Shown: piece by piece, positions 8,570 to 19,600 of the stretch | Position numbering within the stretch: the first letter of the stretch is position 1 | Layout of the letters: every line of letters starts with the position of its first letter | DNA from: Palsa-1400 sp036501625 | GTDB lineage: Bacteria; Verrucomicrobiota; Verrucomicrobiia; Limisphaerales; Palsa-1400 | NCBI GenBank assembly: GCA_036501625.1 | Contig: DASXZY010000079.1 | Span: 310,001-374,000, forward strand | Length of the DNA: 64,000 bases | Reading direction: 5' to 3' | Program-made: the position numbers and the translations under genes | Notes under the pieces: model-generated | Databases searched by the model: none | Told to the model about the DNA's origin: nothing | The model's input: the letters and a program-made list of their open reading frames with translations, nothing else

Positions 8570-10315
8570 TTACAAGTGGTGAATCCGATAGAAAGTCGCC
8601 GGCCCACTCGCCGCCACGGTCGCGGTGAAAGCGGTTCCCTCGCCGCCCGGTTGGGTGACGGCGGCGGTCACATCGCTAAACTGGCCGTTGAGCGACGAGG
8701 CGCTTTGCACGGTGAATGACGAAGTGGCGTCGTAGAATATTGGCGAGGTCCATGTCAACGTCACATTGGCTCCGGCAGCCGAGACGCCGGTCAATTTGGG
8801 AGGCGGGGGCAGCAGGGTGAGATGGAATGAGCCGTTGGTCGCGGTGGCATCGTTGCTGGTGGTGGCAATGGAAGTGTAACCGAGCGAATACTCGCGCACA
8901 ACGGCGGGAGCAGCGGGTGTGGGATCGTCGTCGGCCGTGGTTGTATTGTATTGAGCCAGGCTGGTGATCAAATTATCAGCCGCATCCCACACGACGCTCC
9001 GGCGCTGGTTGACCAGATTGCCGGAGGTGTTGAGGGTGGCGTCTTCATTGTTGGTCACCATGGTGGAGAGATCGGGGATGCCGTTGGTGATATGAGTCAC
9101 CACGGTCACGCCATAACCTTCGGCGCAGGCGAGCCAATTGCCATCCGGCGAAACAGCCATGCCATAGGTGGCATTGTAAATGTTCGCGCCGCCGATGCCC
9201 GATTCCCAGATATTGGTGGCGCCGGTGGAATCATAGATGTACAGCTCCGCGTTATTGTTATTGGCTTCGCCGGTTCCGGCGGAGTCTCCCGCCGCCGCCG
9301 AGCGGTCTTGAATGGCGTAAATGTATCCGGTGGGACCGTGCTGGGACAAATCACACAGCACACCGTTGATGTTCAAGCCCAGAATAAAAAGCCCGTAGGG
9401 CGCGGCGGCAAACGGCACCGGATTGGTCGCGCTGTCATAGACGTACTGCCAGACCGCCGGGGGCGTCAGAAAATCGCCGGTAATCGTCGAGCCGATTTCG
9501 TCCCATTCCAGGGCCGTGACGACCAGGTTGGTGGCCGCCAGGGAGCCGTTTACATAAAACCCCATAATTCCGCCGTAAACAGTCCCCTCTTGAGTCGTGT
9601 CGAAAATATTGGTGGTCGAGGAAAAGTCCGGCGAGGCCATCCAAATGCCGCCGCCCGGCGGACTGTAGGAGAGGCTCGCGGTGGACAACGACGCTGTATA
9701 AGAGCCGGCTCCGTCGCCCACATAGACTGAATCATCCGAGCCGACGAACAGCCGCCATGGCGAGTAGCGGAAGGACGTTCCCAGGACGATGTTGCCGAGC
9801 AGCGCGTTGGCGCCCTGCCCAAAAGAGTCCGAGCCATCCTGGTTGATGGCGTAAATGCCTTTTTGCACCAAACGGCCGTTCCCCGCCGAAGCGATGACCG
9901 TGCCATCGGCCCCGGGGACTCCAGCGGGCCAGGCGTTGCCGACGTAAATGCGGCCGAAATTCGGGCGCTGCGGATTGATATTGACGCCCACGCCGCGCGG
10001 AGAAATGAATTGGAGGGAATTGCTGGTGTCGGAGCTGGTCTGCGCGAAGCCTGATCCAACGTTATAAACCGTAATGGCGTAATTGGTGTAAGAGCCAAGG
10101 CTAAATCCGTTGGAGCCTTTGAGCAACGCGCCCATCTTATTGGTCGCCGCGCCATTGTTGAAGGTCACGGCAACTGAACTCGAGTTTTCGTTGAGGATGA
10201 ATTGGACCGTTCCGTGATTATTGGTGACACCTGAGGCGTAAGGGTGCGCGGAAACGCTCAATGCGGAGAACAGGGCCGCGCCGGCCAGGCACGGGAACCA
10301 TTTTGGCATTTTCAT
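8570..10315 (-). CDS. Secreted beta-propeller protein (cassette copy 2)
   Basis: An exported protein of 581 residues with a signal peptide (about 1-23, ending SVSA). It then has HPYASGVTNNHGTVQFILNE, nearly the same mature start as the 4032-7484 protein. The main body up to about 490 resembles a propeller (blocks GYIYAIQDRSA and VSPDGNWLACAEG). It lacks the Calx-beta-like and jelly-roll modules of its paralogue and passes directly into the C-terminal cassette (KLTGVSAAGANVTLTWTS to ATFYRIHHL). No active-site motif is seen. The pseudopilin gene follows after 13 bases. Binding of a surface polymer or protein is a guess from fold type only. Confidence 0.8.
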   Translation of the reverse strand: MKMPKWFPCLAGAALFSALSVSAHPYASGVTNNHGTVQFILNENSSSVAVTFNNGAATNKMGALLKGSNGFSLGSYTNYAITVYNVGSGFAQTSSDTSNSLQFISPRGVGVNINPQRPNFGRIYVGNAWPAGVPGADGTVIASAGNGRLVQKGIYAINQDGSDSFGQGANALLGNIVLGTSFRYSPWRLFVGSDDSVYVGDGAGSYTASLSTASLSYSPPGGGIWMASPDFSSTTNIFDTTQEGTVYGGIMGFYVNGSLAATNLVVTALEWDEIGSTITGDFLTPPAVWQYVYDSATNPVPFAAAPYGLFILGLNINGVLCDLSQHGPTGYIYAIQDRSAAAGDSAGTGEANNNNAELYIYDSTGATNIWESGIGGANIYNATYGMAVSPDGNWLACAEGYGVTVVTHITNGIPDLSTMVTNNEDATLNTSGNLVNQRRSVVWDAADNLITSLAQYNTTTADDDPTPAAPAVVREYSLGYTSIATTSNDATATNGSFHLTLLPPPPKLTGVSAAGANVTLTWTSPIFYDATSSFTVQSASSLNGQFSDVTAAVTQPGGEGTAFTATVAASGPATFYRIHHL

Positions 10316-10472
10316 ATTTGGTCTTGTGCTGTGTGCGTGTGTTGGACGTTTATTGATAGCAGCAGTTAGTTTTCGACCGAAATCGCCAGAACCGCGAATG
10401 AACTAGGAATAAACTCGTTCATACCCGCGTGTCAACAGATTTATGACAGAAATTAGAAAAAAGGAGTTTAAC

Positions 10473-10865
10473 TCAAGACGAGGCCAGGCCGTTGCGGACG
10501 GTTTGGACGAGCTGCTGCGGCGGATAGGGCTTTTGCAGGAAATTGACGCCTTCCTTGATCTCAAAATCCTTGCCCATTAACTCAGCGCTGTAGCCGGTCG
10601 TGAAAATCACCTTGAGGCCCGGGTTTTGCGCCTTGAGTTTTTCCGCCAGTTGCAGGCCGGAAATGCCGTCGGGCATGACCATGTCAGTGAGGAGGAGATC
10701 GATGTGGGGTTTGGTTTTGCCCCAAAGTTCCAGCGCGGCCAAGCCGGAGGAAGATTCGATCACCGTATAGCCGCTGCGTTCGAGCACCTTGCGCACCAAG
10801 GCGCGAAGGGTCGGCTCGTCTTCCACGACCATGATGGTCATTTTCTCTGGCGACACCGCTTCCAC
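10473..10865 (-). CDS. Stand-alone CheY-like response regulator receiver protein
   Basis: A 130-residue receiver domain with no output domain. The acidic pocket is E15/D16 (VVEDE), the phospho-acceptor is D61 (LLLTDMVMP), the switch Thr is in FTTGY at about 89-90, and the conserved Lys is K112 (LQKPY). It resembles the terminal receiver domains of hybrid sensor kinases, so it may relay phosphate within a phosphorelay. The start is a GTG at 10863-10865; a second GTG three codons on is better spaced from AGAGGA. It is divergent from the GH2 gene across 123 bases, which may hint at joint control. Its kinase is not identified. Confidence 0.88.
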   Translation of the reverse strand: MEAVSPEKMTIMVVEDEPTLRALVRKVLERSGYTVIESSSGLAALELWGKTKPHIDLLLTDMVMPDGISGLQLAEKLKAQNPGLKVIFTTGYSAELMGKDFEIKEGVNFLQKPYPPQQLVQTVRNGLASS

Positions 10866-10988
10866 TTCCTCTTATGTCTTATTTTACTGTCATTCTGGCA
10901 AGTCTTTTCCGCATTTTCCCTCTTAATTATTATCGCGATAGCAACGCCCTTCTTGTCTTTCGTTTCAGACTGAACCAAAGTTGGCTTT

Positions 10989-13631
10989 ATGAAAGCATTG
11001 ATTCTTTATTTGGCGTTGTGCGGGTCGGCGGCGGAGGTTTTTCCCAATTCGATGCCAATCGACTCCGGCTGGCAATTGCAATTCGCGTCCAAAGTTTCGC
11101 AATCGGGCGGGCAAATCTCCGTGGCGAGTTTTCAGCCGGACAACTGGCTGGCTGCCACGGTGCCGGGCACAATTTTGACGAGCCTGGTCAATGACAAAGT
11201 TTATCCCGACCCGCTCTTTGGCGAAAACAATCGCCCCGATAAAATTCCCGAAACACTTTGCCGGGAATCCTATTGGTATCGAACGGTTTTCACGGTGCCC
11301 GCCGATTACGCGGGCCGGCAAATCTGGCTGAATTTTGAGGGCATCAATTATTCCGCCGAAATCTGGGTCAATGGCCATCAGGCGGGCACGATGCGCGGAG
11401 CGTTTGCGCGCGGGATTTTTGATGTTTCCAAATTCGCGGCGCCAGGACAGCCAGCCGCCCTGGCGGTGTTGATCACACCGCAGCCGCATCCCGGCACGCC
11501 GCATGAGCACACGATCAAAGACGGCATGGGGCTAAACGGCGGCATCACCGCGATCGATGGGCCATGCTTTCTTTGCACCATCGGCTGGGATTGGATTCCG
11601 GCCATCCGCGACCGGGACAGCGGCATCTGGCAAAAGGTGTATTTGTCCGCGACCGGCCCGGTCGCCATCAGAAACCCGCTGGTGACAACCGATCTGCCGC
11701 TGCCGGATTTGGACCATGCGGATGTCGGCATCGCAACGACGCTGGAGAATTATTCCGATGCGCAAGTCAGCGGCGTGTTGAAGGGAGATTTTGGCGATGT
11801 CTCATTTGAAACGCCTGTGACCATTCCCGCGCGCCAGACGAATATGGTTTCACTCTCGCCCGCGACCGTCCCCGCTTTGCGCCTCACCCATCCCAATCTC
11901 TGGTGGCCCAACGGATACGGCCCGCAGAATCTTTACAAGCTGCATCTGAATTTTGAAGTCGGCGCAGCGGTTTCCGACAGCCGGGAAGTCACTTTCGGTG
12001 TGCGCAAAATCACTTACACCGTGCCCGACTCCGAGAACCTGACCATTTCCGTCAACGGCGTGCGCATCATGTGCCGGGGCGGCAATTGGGGATTGGATGA
12101 GGCGATGAAACGCAACCCGCGCGCGCGGCTCGAAGCGCAGATACGGATGCACAAGCTGGCCAATTACACCATCATTCGCAACTGGGTCGGCCAAAGCACG
12201 AGCGAGGATTTCTACGATATGTGCGACCAATACGGGCTGCTGTTGTGGGACGAATTTTTCCAGCCCAATCCGAGCGACGGGCCGAATCCAACGGACCTTG
12301 TCACGTATCTGGCCAACGTCCGCGAGAAAATTCTCCGGTTTCGCAATCATCCTTCCATCGCCGTTTGGTGCGCGCGCAACGAAGGCTATCCGCCCAAGGA
12401 AATCGACACCGCCTTGCGCAAATTGATGGCGGAACTGGAGCCGACGCGCCTCTATCAGCCCAGTTCAACGGCGGGCCATGGCGTGCATTCCGGCGGGCCG
12501 TATTGCTGGCGCACGCCGCGCGAGTTTTATGAGTACGGCGCGGATGACGTCTTCAAAACGGAGATCGGCAGCGTTTCTGTTCCGACTTTGGAATCCATCC
12601 ACGGCATGATGCCGCAAAAGGATTGGGAGGTCATTGACGATGATTGGGCCGAGCATGATTTCGCCAAAGGCGCGCAACGCGGCAACCTGTACCCGCAAAT
12701 CCTCAACGGCCGTTATGGCAAGGCGGTGAACCTGGCGGACTTTACGCGCAAAGCGCAGATGATGAATTACGAGGCTTTTCGCGCCCTCTACGAAGGCCGC
12801 AACGCCAAAATGTTCAAGCCTTGCACGGCCGTCATCACGTGGATGAGCAACCCCGCGCAGCCGAGTTTTGTCTGGCAGATTTACCATCACGATCTCGAAC
12901 CCAACTCATCGCTGTTCGGCGCGCAAAAGGCGTGCGAGCCGGTGCATATCCAGTTGAACGAAAAGACGGGCGACGTGGAGGTCATCAACAATCTTCCCGC
13001 GGCGCTGTCGCAGGCGCGGGCCAGCCTTTCCGTCTTTAATTTGGACGGCTCCAACGTTTACCAGCATGAATACGCCGTTGACGCCGCTGCCACGGCGGAA
13101 ACCAGCCTCGGATTGGCGGAGTGGCCGGCCGGATTGAGCGCGGTCCATTTTGTGAAGCTCGAGCTGCTCGATGCCGGCGGCAAGCTGCTCTCGGATAATT
13201 TTTACTGGCGCGCCCTGCCCTCGCAGCCGGACGACCTGCGAGCCTTGGATAAACTTCCGGCGGCCACATTGGAAGCCAGCGTCGCCCGCCATGACGCGGA
13301 TGGAAAATGCCTGCTCGACTTGACCTTGCGCAATCCCGGCCCCGGTGTTGCCCTGATGGCCCACGCGCAATTGCGCCGCAAGGATTCGGGCGCGCGCGTG
13401 CTGCCGGCCTATTATTCTGTCAACTATGTTTCTCTCGCGCCGGGCGAATCCAAAACGATCTCCATCGAGGCGGCTGCGGCTGGATTGGATGGCCAGACGC
13501 CCTTGATCGCCATCGACGGCTGGAACATCGCCGTTAAACCTTTTTCTTCCCCGGAGGCGGAAGTCTCATTGAATGACGAGGCCCAGCCGTCCCACTGGCC
13601 CGCGAACGGATTGTCCATTCGCGGGCAATAA
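10989..13631 (+). CDS. Family 2 glycoside hydrolase, beta-mannosidase / exo-glucosaminidase-like
   Basis: An 880-residue exported enzyme of the GH2 clan. Residues 1-16 are a likely signal peptide. About 25-200 form the sugar-binding jelly roll (WYRTVFTVPADYAGR and FEGINYSAEIWVNG). An Ig-like sandwich follows to about 345, and then the TIM barrel starts near FGVRKI. In the barrel RGGNWGLDEAM and IRNWVGQSTSEDFYD are typical of the mannosidase branch. The likely acid/base is E465 in WCARNEG and the likely nucleophile E525 in FKTEIGS. The C-terminal part is beta-rich. The exact substrate (mannoside, glucosaminide or other) cannot be told. An 8-bp inverted repeat surrounds the last codons (13599-13625). 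Confidence 0.87.
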   Translation: MKALILYLALCGSAAEVFPNSMPIDSGWQLQFASKVSQSGGQISVASFQPDNWLAATVPGTILTSLVNDKVYPDPLFGENNRPDKIPETLCRESYWYRTVFTVPADYAGRQIWLNFEGINYSAEIWVNGHQAGTMRGAFARGIFDVSKFAAPGQPAALAVLITPQPHPGTPHEHTIKDGMGLNGGITAIDGPCFLCTIGWDWIPAIRDRDSGIWQKVYLSATGPVAIRNPLVTTDLPLPDLDHADVGIATTLENYSDAQVSGVLKGDFGDVSFETPVTIPARQTNMVSLSPATVPALRLTHPNLWWPNGYGPQNLYKLHLNFEVGAAVSDSREVTFGVRKITYTVPDSENLTISVNGVRIMCRGGNWGLDEAMKRNPRARLEAQIRMHKLANYTIIRNWVGQSTSEDFYDMCDQYGLLLWDEFFQPNPSDGPNPTDLVTYLANVREKILRFRNHPSIAVWCARNEGYPPKEIDTALRKLMAELEPTRLYQPSSTAGHGVHSGGPYCWRTPREFYEYGADDVFKTEIGSVSVPTLESIHGMMPQKDWEVIDDDWAEHDFAKGAQRGNLYPQILNGRYGKAVNLADFTRKAQMMNYEAFRALYEGRNAKMFKPCTAVITWMSNPAQPSFVWQIYHHDLEPNSSLFGAQKACEPVHIQLNEKTGDVEVINNLPAALSQARASLSVFNLDGSNVYQHEYAVDAAATAETSLGLAEWPAGLSAVHFVKLELLDAGGKLLSDNFYWRALPSQPDDLRALDKLPAATLEASVARHDADGKCLLDLTLRNPGPGVALMAHAQLRRKDSGARVLPAYYSVNYVSLAPGESKTISIEAAAAGLDGQTPLIAIDGWNIAVKPFSSPEAEVSLNDEAQPSHWPANGLSIRGQ
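13599..13625. terminator. 8-bp stem hairpin at the end of the GH2 gene
   Basis: CCCGCGAA (13599-13606) and TTCGCGGG (13618-13625) pair perfectly around 11 bases. It lies just before the GH2 stop and before the convergent stop of the giant gene. There is no T-run, so terminator function is uncertain. Confidence 0.3.
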
Positions 13632-13642
13632 TTCGCGCTGTT

Positions 13643-16600
13643 CTACTGGAGCCGGAAGTACGTGTGCGGCCCTGTGATGGGCAGGCTGATGTTTTGCTGA
13701 ATGTTTGTCAGCAGAATCGTGCTGCCAGTTTGCCAGTTGGTCAAAGCCAGGTTGGTGGTGAAGGCCATGACGTAATTGGAGCCGGGCGTGCCGAACAGGG
13801 TCAGGATGATCGTCCCGTTGCTGCTCAACGCCGGCGCGAGGAGCGGATGGAATCCGACGATGGTGACTTGCCCAGGCAGGCTTGTGACGTTTCCGACGCC
13901 AATGCCGCCAGTTTGAAGCCCGATGATGTTCGTGGCAGTGACCGGCAGGAAGATTGAGTCTCCCGCCAAGGCTTTGAATCCGATGCTCCCCAGCAAAGAC
14001 GGGCTGGGCAAAGTCTGTCCCGGCCGCGTCACCAGCGTGAACACGGGCGCGTCGCTGGCGGCTTGCACGGAGGCGCTGGCAATGGCGCTATTGCTGGGCG
14101 AGATCGTGTAATTGGCGAGCCGGTTCGCGGGAACGTTCAGCGCGAAACTCAGGTTCGTGATGCCCACCGTCGAGAACAGGGTGACGGGCACGCTGCCAGT
14201 TTGCCCAACGGGCACGACGGCGGAGCCAATTCCCAGTTGCACGCACTCCCCGACCACAATTTGGAAGGTCGTGGAATTGCTCAATTGCGGCGTGCCGCTG
14301 TCGGCCGCCCAAACGGTGATGATATTGGTCGTGCTGCCTTGCGGGCAATCGGGCGTCCATGTGAAGACGCCGTTGGTCGAGATCGACGCACCCGCCGGGA
14401 CCGTCCCGCCCAACGTGAACGTGACCGGCGGAGTCGCCACCACGGCGATGTTGGTAATGACAATGTTCCGGCCGACAATGGCCATTTGGTTGGGCACCGG
14501 CGCGATCACCGGCAACGGCAAGGCAGATGTCTTGAGAGTCTGATCGCCGCCAAAATTCGTTCCAATGGCATTGATGGCCACGAGCTGATAATGCACTGCC
14601 GTCGTGGGCGCCAAGCTGTTGATGAACGCCGTCACGGCCTGCGGCGAGCCGAGATTTGCCGTCAGCGAATTGGTCGGGGTGAAATCGCCATAAGTTGCCG
14701 TAAGGCCCCACTCGAAATAATACTCCGTCGCGCCGCTTTCAGGATTGATGACGCCTGAGAGGGTGGCGTTGGTCGGCGTCACATTTTCGGCCGCGAGCGT
14801 CGTGACCTGCGGGGCGGCGATGGCCGGGCCGTAAGCCACCGTGTAGGAGCCAGTGGAATCGCAATCGAAGATGTGGATGAGATTGTTCAACTGCGGCGGC
14901 ACCATGTGCGGGCGGACCGGCGTTTGCCATACATTCGTGCCCACGAACAGTTCCGTGCCGTCCGAACGCTTGACACCGGTGATGGCGTACTGGCCGCCGG
15001 ACGGATCGACTAATTGGAAGTAAACGAATCCCGACGAGATGTTGTCAGCCACGTCGCTGATTGTAATTGTCGAATTGATTCGCGATACGGTCCCAGCGGC
15101 CACGGCCCCCGTCAGCGAAGTGACTGGATAGACGTTCCCATCGCTGGAATAAACGTCGTCCGGCAAGGCATCGACGTTGGTCGTGTCATTGCAAAGAAAA
15201 TCCGCGATGTGGTCGTCGCCGGGGCACGTAATTTCCACGACATGCGTCATCTCATGAATCCTGACGCTGTTGACCAGGGACGTTTGCTGCCCGCCGAGCG
15301 AATCCAGATGCTGGAAGGTGGCCTGGAAGTTTGTGAAATCGCCCTCCAGGGACGAAGTCATCTCCCAGATGCCCACGACGTTGGCGCCGGGATCGATGTT
15401 GCCCATGTTCAACGTGAGCGAGGGCACGGGAATGGTGTTCGTGCCGACATCCGAAGAGATGATCTGGAAGTTGATGAGCAGGCCGTTGGCATTGTTGATA
15501 ATGACCGGCTGGGCCGACGTGATCGTGAAGTTGTCGGCCACGCCGAAACCGGTGTTGCGCACGCGCAAGCCGAGCGCGAAGGGTATCGGCGGCTCGAAAA
15601 CGCTGGTGAACGGATCCTGGCTGTAAACATCATGTTGCAGGAAGTAATCCAAGTTCAATTGCGGTTCCGGCAGCACACTGATGGGCACCGGGAAGAGCGG
15701 AATAATCACCTGCTGGCCTTCATACACGTAGGATATGGAGCCGCCGATGGCGTAATTGCTCGTGCCGACCGGGGCGGCATTGGTCGTCGGGATGACCGTC
15801 CAATCGGCCTGCCCTCCCGCGCCGGGCGCGAGCGAACCGCTGCCATCGACCGCGTTGACTCCATATAGCAGCGGCTGCTGGACGAAGAAGGCGTTCGTGG
15901 CGGGATTGCCGTTAGTGTAGACGGGATTGAGAACCACCTGCAAGTCAGTGATTGGGGAAGCGGCGCCATTGGTCAAACTGAGCGTGGCGTGGAAGGCGTT
16001 GGCGGTCAGAACGGCCGTTTGGTCAATTTGCAGGGTTACGTTGACAACCGCGCCAGGGACAGGCGTGTAGGTATAGCTTATGGGAGACGAATAACCCGCG
16101 ACTCCCGAACCGCCGCCGCGGGCGGGGCCAACAGGCGGGCTGCCGCCGTTGCCCGGGACGCAATTGGCGTTATAGATGAAGATGGGCGTGCTGTAATATT
16201 TGGTGCCATTGAGCGCCGCCACATACCAATTCAAACTGGCGTCGATGGAGGTCGGCCCGCCGATATTGGTCGCGCAGCCGAGGCGCGTCAGGGTGATCGG
16301 CACCGTGATGCTGGATTCCGCGGCCAGATTGCCGAGATTGGTCACGAGGGTTGTGAACGACCAGTAAGGATTGGAGTTATTGATCACGATTTGGAGGCCC
16401 TCCGCCGCGATCAACCCGGAATTGTTGATGACCAGGTCATACTGGTTGGTGCAATTCGGCAAAGTGCAGAGGTCAATCGGGTTGACGGTGATTTCCGGCC
16501 ATGGGACCTCGGTCACAAAAATCGTTGTCAAGGTGAAATCATAGGTGTCCGGGATGGAGGTCGGGATGACCGTCCAAGTGTAATCGACCAGGTTCAATGG

Positions 16601-19600
16601 CAGGAAGGCCGTGACTGGCGTGGTCGCATTGGCGGCCAGCAGCAGGGTCGTATTGAAATTGCCGTGATCCGGCGCGGTGACCGCAATGTTGTAATAGGCG
16701 GAGGTCAGGTTGCTGAACGTGACGGTCCCGCTGGCGCCCGTCACTTGCGTGGCGATGTTCGAGCCTGTCAGCAAATCGCTGACCGACACGGTCGCGTTGG
16801 ACAAATTGGGTTGGTTCGCGCCGTAAATGGTCAACTCGTCCTGCGCCGTCACTTGCAGATTGCCTTTCATGGTCGAAACGTCCGTAAAGGTGAACGGCAC
16901 CGTCAGCGACGTGTTGGAACCCTGGATGACCAGGCTGCCAGTGTATTCACCGAGAGTCTGGCCGTTGGTCGGCGTCAGCGACAGCATGATCTGGCCGCTC
17001 TGATTGACTCCCAGCGAAGGAATCGGCTGCGCCGTCGAGAGCGACAGCCACGAGGCGGGCGGCAAATCGATCTGCAAGGGCCCGCTGGCCGCGCCGCCGA
17101 AGTTTGTCAATGTGAAGGTCACGAGGGTTTGCGTGCCGTTAATCATGGCCGCAACCAGAGAAGGCGGCGCGGCAGCCAACTGCGCCGTGGGCGGCGAGAT
17201 TGTGGCCGTAAAGGGCAGCGTCACCGTGGCGCCCTGCGCGCTGGTGTACTGGATGGAAAATTGCGCCTGCCCCTGGCCCACGCTCGTGGCTTCAAGGATG
17301 TAAGCGGTCTGGATCGCGCCGTTGCTGGTCACGACCGAGGGCACGCTGACCTGGACGTTGACATTTCCCGGCGCGCCCAAAACGGCGGCCGTGATGCCTG
17401 TCAATGGCACGGGCGTCAGGTTGTTCAGCAGCAGCGTATTGGTCTGCGGCGCGCCCACCACGAGCTGGGGCGACTCTGATTGCGCGCTCAAATTCATGCC
17501 GATGATGGTGAAGGAGCCAGTGTAGGCCGGCTCGCCTTGTCCCGGCAGCGCGAAACCATACTTGACCAGACCCACCTCGACCGGCAGCGGCGTGAAATAG
17601 GCGACGCCATTGCCCGAACCGTCCGTTGTCACGGCCAGGTTGCGCGTTGTGCCGTCGATGGAAAGCCAGACGACTCCGGCCGCATTGGGCGCGGGAGTTT
17701 GCGTGCCGCAGTTATAGGTGGTGACGTTGATCGGAATGAAATTGGTCCCTTCGGGATAGGTCAACTGCGTGGGCTGGCCGTTCATGCAGTAGCCGAGGAG
17801 CGTCAACGCCACGGGGGCGCTGGTCGCCATGCCGGAGACGTTCGAGACAACGACCGTGTAACTGGCGCTGGCCTGCGCGCTCGCAATGTTGAAAACTGAA
17901 GTCGTCTGGCCGGGCACGAGGACGCCGTTCTGATACCAGGCATAACCGAACGGCCCGGTGCCGCCGTTGGTCGCGGCCAGCGTGGCGCTGCCTCCCTGCC
18001 CCACGGACACACTGGGCGGGGAAACCGTCACCAGCGACGGAGGCGCAACGACACTCAACATCGCTGAAGCGCTGGTGGCGGACGCGTACAAGTTCGTCAC
18101 CACGCAGCGATAATAGCCGTCATCAGCGACGGTGGAATTGCCGATCGTCAACGCCGCCGTTGTAACGCCGGCAATCCGGCCATTATTCGCGAGATTCGCA
18201 CCATTGAATTGCCATTGATAAGCGAGGGTGGCATCGCCGGTGGCAGTAACCGCGAAATGCGCGGACTGGCCCGGACTCAGCGCAAGGCTGGCCGGCCCCG
18301 TAACGATGACTGGCCCGTTGCCAAAGGCAAGAGCGGCGGAAGCCGTGATGCTGTTGCCATCCGGGTTAATGACAGTCACGCCAACCGTGCCGGAGGCCGA
18401 CACCGGTGTGACAGCGGTCAAAACGCCGGGGCTGACAAACGTGACCAATGTGGCCGGCAGCGCGCCGAAATTTACGGTCGCACCCTGCTCAAAATTGGCC
18501 CCGTTGATCGTAATCGCCGTTCCGCCATTGACAGGAGCCGCGCCGGGCGCCACGGAACTGATGGCGGGGGCCGCGCCGGTTGGAACGACGGTCAGCGAAC
18601 CGTTGACATATGAGATGCTGTAATTGCCCGCGGCGAACGTCCCGCCGGCGGCCGCGCTCGGAATAATCGGATACGGCGACCCGGCTACAGTGGCGCTGGA
18701 TATGGCACCCGCGCTCGTCAGCGTGACCGATCCCACGCGTTCGCCATTCTGCAATCCGCTGGCGGTAAAAGCGGTTCCGTTGAAGACCAGCGTCTTTCCA
18801 AAATACTTGCTCTGGTTGTTGGCCGTGATGGCCAGAGGAGCCTTCGCGACAGCCAGAGTTCCGGCATGGTAAGTGATGTTGTAGTTTGCGGCGCGCGGTC
18901 CCGTGGCATTGGTGGCGGACAGGGCATAATTCCCCACAGCCGCGTTCGAGACGGCGCCCGCGCTGGTCAGCGTAATACCCGCAATGGCATCCCCATTCAG
19001 CAACCCGCTCACGCTAAACGCGGTGGACGGAAGAGCGGCCAACTGCCCGTAAACCTTGGTCTCGTTGCTGGCCGTAATGGAAAGCGGGGCTGGGTTGATG
19101 GTCAGGGTGCCCGGCACAAAAACGATGGTGTAATTGGCGTCCACCGCCCCGCTGACCGTGATCGGATACGCGCCGGGATGGCTGAGGCTCGTGGCGGTTG
19201 TCGAGATCGACGGCTGGACGGTCAGCGAATTTGAAGTATCGGTATTGGTAAAGCCAGCGTAATTGACCGAAAGCACTGGAACTGTTCCGCCATAGGTCAT
19301 GCTCGCATTATTAGCTGTAACGAGCAGCAAGGGCTGCGCCCGCACGATCACGCCGCCGCCAGCCGTGGTCAGGGTTGTCGTGCCCGGGACGTAATTGATC
19401 AGCCGGGTTACGTTGACCACGCTGTCAGCGCCGCTGGCCTCCAACTGCGTGGCGCCGCTGGCAATGGAGAGCAATTGATAAAGGTTCACCTGCCCGCCCG
19501 CCAGCGCCTGAATATACAGGGCCTCGCCGGAATTGAATTGATTGTAGGGAGCAACCACATTGGTCAGGCCGGTCAAATTCAGCACGCTGCCCGCGCCGCT

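Noticed and set aside
15989..17479. Long plus-strand open frame of 496 codons inside the giant gene region
   Set aside because: It lies antisense to a well-supported secreted protein with signal peptide and domains; the composition (many Arg, Gly, Gln) is typical of GC-rich antisense shadows.
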